DNA of 39,878 nucleotides from Faecalispora jeddahensis (GTDB taxonomy: Bacteria > Bacillota > Clostridia > Oscillospirales > Acutalibacteraceae). The stretch spans positions 1 through 39,878 of the forward strand of contig NZ_CBYL010000033.1 of the NCBI RefSeq assembly GCF_000577335.1, read 5' to 3'. The notes under the pieces were generated by a model that saw nothing but the letters and a program-made list of their open reading frames with translations, was not told the DNA's origin and made no database searches. The translations under genes and the position numbers were made by a program. This document shows, piece by piece, positions 8,912 to 16,489 of the stretch (positions within the stretch are counted from its first letter, which is position 1; every line of letters begins with the position of its first letter).

Positions 8912-8940
8912 ATTGTAACTATTTATACGTTGCTTGTCAA
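8912..8940 (-). promoter_or_regulatory. Sigma-A promoter of glnA
   Basis: TTGACA (8940-8935), 17-bp spacer, TACAAT (8917-8912). This is a perfect -35 and a near-perfect -10 box. Transcription would start near 8905, giving a leader of about 85 nt. Confidence 0.9.
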
Positions 8941-9484
8941 TCATTTTCCGAGTACTTCTCTGAATTTATGGTAATGCACAAATTTCCCCCGGAACCGGGT
9001 TCATTTCCCGACTTTCTCACGGGGCGAAACGAAAACAGTGCATTTTACCAAACACCCCTTTTGGCGGGAAGAATGAACAGACGCCGGGAATTTTCTGCAC
9101 AAATTGCCGGATATAGGAAGCGTTTTTTGATTATTATGCAGGAATTCAGTGGAAAAAATGCAGGCTGGGGCAGTTGGCCGCAGCCGCCTCCCCAAAGCCG
9201 CGAAACATATCCGGGGAGACACCGCCCGGCATGCCTGAGTAAAGAAGTCAACCACTCACCGCTTTTATAGCGAATTTTGTCTCTTTCCCACACGGCGGAA
9301 CAAAAACGGTGAAAAGCGTCCTTTTTGCAGGATTTTCCGCCGCTTTCCGAACGCTTTCGGCGTACGCTCCGGAAAAGATTTCCACCGGAATACAAAGAGA
9401 AATCAGGCAAAAACAGATGAATAATTATTCAAAATGGTGATTCCGGATTTTTGAGGAAAAGCTGCCAAAAGCCAGGGGACACCC
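8941..9484. other. Gene-free stretch between the glnA promoter and the eno terminator
   Basis: About 540 bp. The short open frames here lack ribosome sites and family features. I found no tRNA, riboswitch signature or member of the window's repeat families. Regulatory sequence upstream of glnA is possible but not visible. Confidence 0.5.
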
Positions 9485-9531
9485 CAAAAAAGGCGGTGAA
9501 AAAGATGCCAAATGACATCTTTTTCACCGCT
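9485..9531 (-). terminator. Intrinsic terminator of eno
   Basis: GCGGTGAAAAAGATG (9493-9507) and its exact complement (9516-9530) form a perfect 15-bp stem with an 8-nt loop. On the minus strand it is followed by CTTTTTT. It lies about 40 nt past the enolase stop. Confidence 0.93.
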
Positions 9532-9567
9532 TTAACAGCTCCGCCGGGTCAGCGGCGGAGGAATGAT

Positions 9568-10866
<1,299 letters not shown>

Positions 10867-10965
10867 TTATATTTATTGACGGCATCCTTGATGCGCCGGT
10901 ACAGCAACTATAAACAGGCAGAGACTCTCCATACAAATCGCTCTGCCATTGATTACCACACCCAT

Positions 10966-10994
10966 AATATATCATATGTTTTTATTTTGTCAAG
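10966..10994 (-). promoter_or_regulatory. Sigma-A promoter of eno
   Basis: TTGACA (10994-10989), 17-bp spacer, TATATT (10971-10966). The leader of roughly 105 nt contains a 7-bp hairpin GGCAGAG/CTCTGCC. No known riboswitch was recognised in it. Confidence 0.82.
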
Positions 10995-11040
10995 CGAATT
11001 ATAACCAACCGAACGACAAGCATCCCACTGGAAAACAGCC

Positions 11041-11080
11041 GTTTCTTCCCCCACCGCAGGCAGGGAAAGAAATCGTCATT
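11041..11080. repeat. Short intergenic hairpin repeat, copy 2
   Basis: TTTCTTCCC and GGGAAAGAAA pair around a GC-rich loop, followed by the same GAAATCGTCATT found in copy 1. GACTGTAAAA also follows in both copies after a short spacer. It lies past the 3' end of the ZIP transporter gene. Confidence 0.6.
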
Positions 11081-11107
11081 GAAAAAGCTGCATGACTGTA
11101 AAATACT

Positions 11108-11896
11108 TTACCCCAAAGCGACGTCCAATATCATCATCAGAACAAATCCGCCCATCACGCCGAGTGTTCCCATATTGGAATGCTCGCCGCGGCTGGCTTC
11201 CGGAATCAGCTCTTCCACTACCACATAGATCATTGCGCCGGCCGCAAACGAAAGCAGCCATGGCATCAGAGAAAGCACATGGCTTGCCAGCAGGATGGTA
11301 ATGACGGCGAACACCGGCTCTACCGCACCCGACAGCGTACCGCCCAGAAAGGCCCTGCCCACACTGAGACCCTCGTTGCGCAGGGGAAGCGAAATGGCCG
11401 CGCCCTCAGGAAAATTCTGAATACCCATGCCGATTGCCAGCACCACGGCTGCCGTCAGCGGGCCCTGCTCTCCGCTTTGCAGCGCGAGCGCAAAAGAAAG
11501 CCCCACGGCCATGCCCTCCGGAATATTATGTAGGGTGACTGCCAAAAACAGAAGCGTCGTTCTCTTCCAGGAGGAAGAAACGCCCTCAGGCTGACTCTCG
11601 CCCAAATGCAGATGCGGCAGTACATTATCCAGCGCCAGAAGAAACAGGCCGCCAAAGATAAAGCCGCCTGCCGCTGGAATCCAGCCCACCTGCCCGCGCT
11701 CCTCCGCCTGCTCAATGGCGGGCATCAAAAGCGACCAGATGGAGGCCGCGATCATTACGCCGCTGGCAAATCCCAGCAGCACTCTCTGTACATTTTCATG
11801 AATGACTCCGCGAAAGAAAAACACAAGCGCCGCGCCCAGCGTTGTCATTGCGAACGGAAACGCCAGCCCAAACGCCAGCCAAGCAACAGAATTCAT
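11108..11896 (-). CDS. ZIP-family metal transporter
   Basis: 262-aa polytopic membrane protein of the ZIP family (GufA/ZupT-like), which moves zinc or other divalent metals into the cytoplasm. About eight hydrophobic helices are visible. The two metal-site helices carry HNIPEGMAVG and IQNFPEGAAI, the ZIP signature in membrane segments 4 and 5. A loop with PHLHLGES may add metal ligands. The ATG follows AGGAG. It is monocistronic by position and lies between eno and the small plus-strand gene. The metal it prefers cannot be read from sequence. Confidence 0.92.
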   Translation of the reverse strand: MNSVAWLAFGLAFPFAMTTLGAALVFFFRGVIHENVQRVLLGFASGVMIAASIWSLLMPAIEQAEERGQVGWIPAAGGFIFGGLFLLALDNVLPHLHLGESQPEGVSSSWKRTTLLFLAVTLHNIPEGMAVGLSFALALQSGEQGPLTAAVVLAIGMGIQNFPEGAAISLPLRNEGLSVGRAFLGGTLSGAVEPVFAVITILLASHVLSLMPWLLSFAAGAMIYVVVEELIPEASRGEHSNMGTLGVMGGFVLMMILDVALG

Positions 11897-12012
11897 AATA
11901 TCTCCTATATTCTATACTATTTTCTGAAAACACAGCCCGCTCCGTGTTCTGGTGGAAATTCCCTGCCATAAAGCAGAGCCGGACCGCACATAGTAAAACA
12001 GGGTGATACTTG

Positions 12013-12186
12013 GTGAAAGCAGAAAATCTTCAGGATCTGATCCGCAGAAGCAGCAGTACCAGACAATATTTTATGTCGCTTCCGGTTCCGGATCAAATGG
12101 AACTGCACCGGTATAACGAGCACGTTAAAACGGCAGACCAGCTGCATCGATATGTGGAATATCTGCAGACCAACGGTCGCTTATAA
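12013..12186 (+). CDS. Conserved-looking small protein of 57 aa
   Basis: GTG-initiated frame of 58 codons after GGGTG with 7-nt spacing; an in-frame TGA three codons upstream fixes the 5' limit (a TTG one codon earlier is an alternative). The product is charged, helical and proline-poor, with core SSSTRQYFMSLPVPDQMEL and then a His/Tyr-rich segment HRYNEHVKTADQLHRYVEY. Codon use resembles neighbouring genes. There is no membrane segment or signal peptide. Its stop codon is the TAA of the first TTATAA of the 111-bp repeat array, so the repeat begins exactly at its end. I do not recognise the family. Confidence 0.65.
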   Translation: MKAENLQDLIRRSSSTRQYFMSLPVPDQMELHRYNEHVKTADQLHRYVEYLQTNGRL

Positions 12187-12291
12187 GAACCTCACGCCGT
12201 AAGCGGCAGCAAGCTGCCGACGGCTGCGAGAACCTTGAAACTCGAGACGGAAGATACCTTTTGCTTGCGAAGAACTCGTTCTAAGTTCTCG
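12181..12291. repeat. 111-bp tandem repeat unit B
   Basis: Runs from TTATAAGAACCTCACGCC to TTCTCG before the next TTATAA. It contains GCCGT/ACGGC plus CGGCAGC/GCTGCCG (hairpin 1), the invariant CTTGAAACTCGA, and AGAAC/GTTCT (hairpin 3). The left end TTATAAGAAC is an imperfect inverted repeat of the right end GTTCTCGTTATAA. Confidence 0.88.
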
Positions 12292-12402
12292 TTATAAGAA
12301 CCTCACGCCGTAGGCGGCAGCAAGCTGCCGACGGCTGCGAGAACCTTGAAACTCGAGACGGAAGATGCCTTTCGCTTGCGAAGAACTCGTTCTAAGTTCT
12401 CG
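12292..12402. repeat. 111-bp tandem repeat unit C
   Basis: The same length as unit B with only a few substitutions. It shares the junction TTATAA with units B and D. Confidence 0.88.
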
Positions 12403-12519
12403 TTATAAGAACCTCACGCCATAGGCGGCAGCAAGCTGCCGACGGCTGCGAGAGCTTTGAAACTCGAAACGGAAAAAACTCTTCGCCTCGAGGGGGAAAC
12501 GTCCTGATACTCGTTATGA
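12403..12519. repeat. 111-bp tandem repeat unit D (diverged right half)
   Basis: The left 75 bp match units B and C, including CTTGAAACTCGA. The right part is diverged and ends CTCGTTATGA instead of CTCGTTATAA. It looks like the oldest copy or a unit fused to other sequence. Confidence 0.75.
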
Positions 12520-12534
12520 TTCGCCGGTGAAAAG

Positions 12535-12569
12535 AAAAAGGGTTTGTCCTGTTGGGCAAACCCTTTTTT
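12535..12569. terminator. Bidirectional intrinsic terminator
   Basis: AAGGGTTTG and CAAACCCTT form a 9-bp stem with a 10-nt loop and a T run on both sides. It ends ferritin transcription on the minus strand and any plus-strand transcript from the small gene and repeat array. Confidence 0.88.
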
Positions 12570-12659
12570 CGGCTGTTCCCGGGCGGTAAAAGCTCCCGCG
12601 CTGGAAAGCCGCAGCCTCAGGTTACTTTCCCACCGGTGTGCGGGGTTCCCCCGACCGGT

Positions 12660-13172
12660 TTACAGAACCAGACTGGGCGCCGCGTATACTCTGCCCGCCA
12701 GCTCCTGATCCAGCAGGTACAAGCCCTTGGAATCGGAACCGAACAGCTCTATCTTCTTAATAATATTCTCCGCATTGGTCTCCTCTTCGCCCTGCTCCTT
12801 TACGAACCAGTCAAGGAACTGCATGGTGCGGAAATCCTTCACGTTGTATGCTTCCTCATAGATCGTGTGGATCGAATTCGTTACATACTGCTCGTGGGCC
12901 AGCGCCGCCTTCGCGGGGCCGATCAAATCGCTGAACTTCGTGTCGGGCTTCGCAATGGCCTCCAGCACAATTTTTTCGTTGTTGTTCTGCATGTACTGCA
13001 GGATCAGCATCGCGTGGTCGCGTTCCTCCTGCGCCTGAATCTGATACCAGTTGGAGAAACCATCCAGCCCTTCATCCTTATAATAATTGGAGATATCCAA
13101 ATACAGATAAGCAGAGAAGAACTCTTTATTGATTTGCTCATTGAGCAGCTTTACAACCTTTTCATTTAACAC
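12660..13172 (-). CDS. ftnA: Bacterial non-haem ferritin
   Basis: 170-aa ferritin, which oxidises and stores iron in a 24-subunit shell. The four-helix bundle is clear. Diiron-site pieces are NKEFFSAYLYLD in helix A and QEERDHAML (Glu...His) in helix B, with further acidic residues in KEQGEEE. I chose the GTG at 13172 (MLNEKVVKLL) because it follows AAGGAG by 8 nt; the GTG at 13181 would overlap the ribosome site. A promoter with TATAAT lies at 13304-13331. It is single-gene and ends at a strong terminator. Confidence 0.95.
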   Translation of the reverse strand: MLNEKVVKLLNEQINKEFFSAYLYLDISNYYKDEGLDGFSNWYQIQAQEERDHAMLILQYMQNNNEKIVLEAIAKPDTKFSDLIGPAKAALAHEQYVTNSIHTIYEEAYNVKDFRTMQFLDWFVKEQGEEETNAENIIKKIELFGSDSKGLYLLDQELAGRVYAAPSLVL

Positions 13173-13303
13173 AAATGTCACTCCTTCGGCGTTTGATTTG
13201 TTCCGCCTGCCGGTTTTGCCGCTGCGGCCGACCGTAATGCCGGCCCGCCTGACAGAAGCTTACCGCCCGGCAGTAAAAACTGGTAATGATCTTTCTTGCT
13301 ATT

Positions 13304-13331
13304 ATTATACCATGACCAGGTGGTAAAACAA
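13304..13331 (-). promoter_or_regulatory. Promoter of ftnA
   Basis: TTGTTT (13331-13326), 16-bp spacer, TATAAT (13309-13304). The -10 is perfect and the -35 is partial, giving a leader of about 125 nt. No Fur box was recognised. Confidence 0.65.
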
Positions 13332-13452
13332 GTCTGCAGAACGGAAAAAATCGCCGGAATTCAAGCGAGCTTCTTGTAATAAATAACAATAATCATTATT
13401 AATTTTATTTAGAAGATCGCTTCTGCAGGTCCCGCAGAGACAAAAAGATGGA

Positions 13453-14673
13453 TCATCTGCTCTTTTTCACTTTCAGGTCTTCTTCATAAAAAACAGTGCC
13501 CAGAATGGCGTCGATATCCCTCACGATCGATCCGTCGATCAGATTCTGCTTTGCCATGGTATCGAGAATACCGACGGACTCTTCGTGCGAGAGCGCCATC
13601 CGGTAGGGGCGATCCTCCGTCAGCGCCTGGTAAATATCCACACAGGCCAACACGCGGGAATTGAAATCCAGCTGATCGGCGGTAAGGCCATAGGGGTATC
13701 CCTTGCCGTTGAGTTTTTCGTGGTGATTGGCCGCCCATTCGGTAATATCCTCAAAGCCCTGCACCATCTCCAGCGCCTTGCGGGTATAGTAGGTGTGCGA
13801 CTGAACCACATCGATCTCTTCCCGGGTCAGGCTTCCCGGCTTATCCAGAATTTCGTTCGGCACCATGATCTTTCCCAGATCATGCAGGTCCGCCGCGATC
13901 CGCATCTTCCAATATTCTTCTTCGCCGCAGCCGTAATAGCGGCACAAGATGCCGACTTTTTTGCTGATGCCGCGGGAATGGCCCCCTGTAAACGGGGACT
14001 TCGCATCGATGATGTTGCTGTACAGCCGCGAAATACGGCGGATATTCTGATAACTGAACTCCCGTGTTTCCTGCGGGAGCAGACGCTCCAGCTCCGACTC
14101 GATAAACATTGGCTGCATATTCAGCCAGAACTCCCCGTGCTGTGAAATATGGAAAAACAGGCGCAGCAGCTCGGGATCAAAAAGGCGGGCATCCTTTTTC
14201 AGCATGCCCAGTATGTCGCGCGGGGTATTCCCCTGCGCGTACTCCACCGCAACGCGGTTGGAAAGAGCGATCAAACGGGCGTAAAAAGGAATCTCTTCGC
14301 CGCGCTTCCCAAAAAAGCCGCTGCCGTCCTGGCATTCGTGATGATACAAAATCACACCGGGAATCGGGTGGTTGAATGGAAAATAGGATACGTTCTCCTC
14401 CCCCACCTCACAATGCCGGATATTTTTCTCGAGCCCGGCCATATCCACCGGATTTCTGTCCAGCAGAGAACGTGTGATCCCGTTATCATGCAAAAGCGCA
14501 TAAGAAATCAAATCGAAGAACTCCCGCTCGGGCAGGTTCATCAATTTTGCAAGTCTTGCACAAATATAAGCAACATGTCTGGTATGATTGGTAACGTCCT
14601 TCAGCAAATCTCTTTCCACAAAATCCAACGTAAAGGAAAAAGAAAGCAGCATTTGATTCACATTTAATTTCAT
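13453..14673 (-). CDS. Tandem HD-GYP domain protein (putative cyclic-di-GMP phosphodiesterase)
   Basis: 406-aa cytosolic protein with two HD-type domains. The C-terminal one (about 205-400) is canonical: DLHDLGK with H264-D265, then HHEKLNGKGYP with the GYP at 325-327, as in enzymes that hydrolyse cyclic di-GMP. The N-terminal one (about 25-190) is degenerate. It has LHDNG (H62-D63) without the usual GK, and HHECQDGSGF where GYP is expected. It may be a regulatory or dimerising copy. There is no membrane segment or receiver domain. The ATG follows GAGGCGG. A promoter and a 14-bp palindrome lie just upstream. Confidence 0.9.
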   Translation of the reverse strand: MKLNVNQMLLSFSFTLDFVERDLLKDVTNHTRHVAYICARLAKLMNLPEREFFDLISYALLHDNGITRSLLDRNPVDMAGLEKNIRHCEVGEENVSYFPFNHPIPGVILYHHECQDGSGFFGKRGEEIPFYARLIALSNRVAVEYAQGNTPRDILGMLKKDARLFDPELLRLFFHISQHGEFWLNMQPMFIESELERLLPQETREFSYQNIRRISRLYSNIIDAKSPFTGGHSRGISKKVGILCRYYGCGEEEYWKMRIAADLHDLGKIMVPNEILDKPGSLTREEIDVVQSHTYYTRKALEMVQGFEDITEWAANHHEKLNGKGYPYGLTADQLDFNSRVLACVDIYQALTEDRPYRMALSHEESVGILDTMAKQNLIDGSIVRDIDAILGTVFYEEDLKVKKSR

Positions 14674-14708
14674 GATTCCGCCTCATATCTTCTGTGCACT
14701 GCACATCC

Positions 14709-14722
14709 TGGAAACGTTTCCA
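14709..14722. promoter_or_regulatory. Putative LacI/CcpA-type operator upstream of the HD-GYP gene
   Basis: TGGAAACGTTTCCA is a perfect 14-bp palindrome with the central CG typical of LacI-family operators and close to the cre consensus (two W positions differ). It sits about 20 nt downstream of the proposed -10 box, where a bound repressor would block elongation. Confidence 0.5.
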
Positions 14723-14739
14723 AAAAGAATCGTCTATGT

Positions 14740-14767
14740 ATTTTATTTATCGGACGATCCCCTTCAA
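14740..14767 (-). promoter_or_regulatory. Possible promoter of the HD-GYP gene
   Basis: TTGAAG (14767-14762), 16-bp spacer, TAAAAT (14745-14740). The match is fair. The -35 lies just past the stop of the 58-aa gene, so that gene may be cotranscribed as well. Confidence 0.45.
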
Positions 14768-14797
14768 AATGAAGTCATCAGGCGGAAAAGTTTGAAA

Positions 14798-14974
14798 TCA
14801 CATACGGTTTTTCGATTTCCAAACGATCAGCTGCCGCAGTATTTCTTCCCGGGATTCTCCCTTTTTCTGAGCCATGTCATCCAGCAAACGATAAAAGCTT
14901 GGAAAGCCGGTTCCGAAAGGATCTTTTACCTGCTGAATTCTGCGGTCCATTTTCTTAATCTCTTCCTGCGTCAC
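14798..14974 (-). CDS. Small hypothetical protein of 58 aa
   Basis: GTG start chosen because GGAGGG lies 6 nt upstream; the longer frame from 15031 has no ribosome site. The product is highly charged and probably helical: TQEEIKKMDRRIQQVKDP, a central FGTGFPSFYRLLDDM, and a basic end with REEILRQLIVWKSKNR. It has no membrane segment, and its two amphipathic helices around a short loop could suit a small interaction or nucleic-acid-binding protein. It precedes the HD-GYP gene on the same strand. Family not recognised. Confidence 0.65.
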   Translation of the reverse strand: MTQEEIKKMDRRIQQVKDPFGTGFPSFYRLLDDMAQKKGESREEILRQLIVWKSKNRM

Positions 14975-15123
14975 AATAATCCCTCCATTAATGAGTCCGT
15001 GATTCATCGATATTCTGTTTTTTGTACGCACCGCATTATTTTTTGAAAACTATTGATTTTATATAAATGAAATATAGAAATTTCAAATATTTATTTACAA
15101 AATTTTCCTGTTAATTTGTTACT

Positions 15124-15152
15124 ATTATAGCATAATGAAGGACATTAATCAA
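15124..15152 (-). promoter_or_regulatory. Putative promoter upstream of the 58-aa gene
   Basis: TTGATT (15152-15147), 17-bp spacer, TATAAT (15129-15124), in an AT-rich stretch that contrasts with the GC-rich genes. The leader would be about 140 nt. The rest of the 15153-15283 gap shows nothing else I can name. Confidence 0.6.
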
Positions 15153-15283
15153 ACTGCATTTTGACCAATATCAACATAAAACGACAATTTTCGCATTACG
15201 AAATCAAAACCGCTATAGGAGCGCAAAGCGTGTGCTTCCTGACTGCGGATTTACAGATTCCCGTTTGACCGTCGAAAATGAAC

Positions 15284-15318
15284 AAAAAAGGAAAGGCCGC
15301 TTTCGGGCAGCACTTTCC
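15284..15318 (-). terminator. Intrinsic terminator after nfo
   Basis: On the minus strand GGAAAG with inner GC pairs folds back on CTTTCC and is followed by TTTTTTG. It lies about 90 nt past the endonuclease IV stop. Confidence 0.8.
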
Positions 15319-15403
15319 TCAGTGATTCCGCATTCTGACTTAGCCACACGACAGAAGATCCTCGCGGCGGTTTTGAAAGCTGTGAAATATTTTTGTCCGG
15401 CAT

Positions 15404-16243
15404 TTATATCGATTCCCGGTACAGACTTTTCAGCAGCTGAATTTCCTGCGCATAGCCCGGCAGCTCGTTGGGTGTTTCCAGGTAAAAAGGAAGTTCCCGC
15501 AGAGAAGGGTGATTGATGATGCGCTCCATTGTAGCGAGCCCCAGGCTGCCCTGCCCGATTTTCTGGTGGCGGTCCTTGTGGCTGAAAAAGGGATTCATGC
15601 TGTCGTTCAGGTGGATGGCCCGCAGCCAGGAAAGACCGATCTCCTGATCAAATTGAGCCAGCACGCCGTCGAGGTCATTGACCAGATCGTACCCCGCATC
15701 GTACACATGGCAGGTATCGAGGCAAACGCCCATTTTCTCTGTGAGAGAAACCTGATCCAGTATCCGGCGCAGCTGAGAAAAACTCCCTCCGACCTCGGTT
15801 CCCTTCCCGGCCATGGTTTCCAGCAGCACGGTTGTTGTCTGCTCCGGACGCAGAATTCCGTTGAGCAGCTGTGCAATCTGCGAAATTCCCGCATCCTCCC
15901 CCTGCCCGGTATGGCTGCCGGGATGAAAATTATAGCAGCTGCCAGGCAGATATTCCATGCGCTGCAGATCATCCTGCATCACAAAAAGGGCAAATTCCCG
16001 CACCTTTGGGTCTGCGGAGCAGGCGTTGAGCGTATAGGGCGCGTGGGCCAGGATATTGCTGATCCCTTCGCGCTGTGCAAGCTCCCGCAGCGCGGCGGCG
16101 TCTGCGGGGTCGATTTCTTTTGCTTTGCTGCCGCGGGGATTGCGAGTGAAAAACTGGAAGGTGTTTGCCCCAATGGAAACCGCATCCTTCCCCATCGCCA
16201 GAAATCCCTTTGCAGAAGACAGATGACATCCGATTTTCAGCAC
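15404..16243 (-). CDS. nfo: Endonuclease IV (AP endonuclease)
   Basis: 279-aa zinc enzyme of base-excision repair that cuts 5' to abasic sites. Family motifs are in order: [10 protein letters not shown] at the N terminus, NFHPGSHTG in the middle, [14 protein letters not shown], then [16 protein letters not shown] with IGQGSLG. These supply the His/Asp/Glu ligands of the trinuclear zinc site. The length is normal. The GTG start follows AAAGGAG by 7 nt. It stands alone, with a terminator downstream and the divergent YhgE operon on the other side. Confidence 0.96.
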   Translation of the reverse strand: MLKIGCHLSSAKGFLAMGKDAVSIGANTFQFFTRNPRGSKAKEIDPADAAALRELAQREGISNILAHAPYTLNACSADPKVREFALFVMQDDLQRMEYLPGSCYNFHPGSHTGQGEDAGISQIAQLLNGILRPEQTTTVLLETMAGKGTEVGGSFSQLRRILDQVSLTEKMGVCLDTCHVYDAGYDLVNDLDGVLAQFDQEIGLSWLRAIHLNDSMNPFFSHKDRHQKIGQGSLGLATMERIINHPSLRELPFYLETPNELPGYAQEIQLLKSLYRESI

Positions 16244-16401
16244 TGTGTTTCTCCTTTATTTATGCGATTGTTGTTTTTTTCCTACTGCCAGTATACCCGT
16301 TTTTTCTGCATCTGTCTTGTTTTTTCTTTCAAAAAAGGAAACTGCGGCAAAGGATGCCCCCTGTTGGAATTCGCCAAAGGCAAAAGGAAATTCGCTCTCC
16401 A

Positions 16402-16432
16402 TTGACAAAACACTGGAAAAGTGTACTATAAT
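16402..16432 (+). promoter_or_regulatory. Promoter of the YhgE/Pip pair, with a dyad in a 19-bp spacer
   Basis: TTGACA (16402-16407) and TATAAT (16427-16432) are both perfect but 19 bp apart. The spacer holds ACACT-ggaaa-AGTGT (16410-16424). A long spacer with a central dyad is the layout used by MerR-family activators. No merR gene is in the window. Confidence 0.75.
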
Positions 16433-16489
16433 TAACCATGCAGCACCGGAAAACCGTTCGCGGCCATCCGGCCCGAGAGAGGAGTTCTC

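Noticed and set aside
8941-9484. tRNA or other stable RNA gene in the long gap above glnA
   Set aside because: No T-loop sequence of the GGTTCGAnTCC type and no acceptor-stem pairing were found there or in the other gaps.
12181-12519. CRISPR array
   Set aside because: The 111-bp units adjoin directly, with no unique spacers and no cas genes nearby.
15232-15516. 94-codon plus-strand ORF overlapping the nfo terminator and the nfo 3' end
   Set aside because: It runs through a terminator hairpin and antisense to nfo, has no ribosome site and shows no family features.
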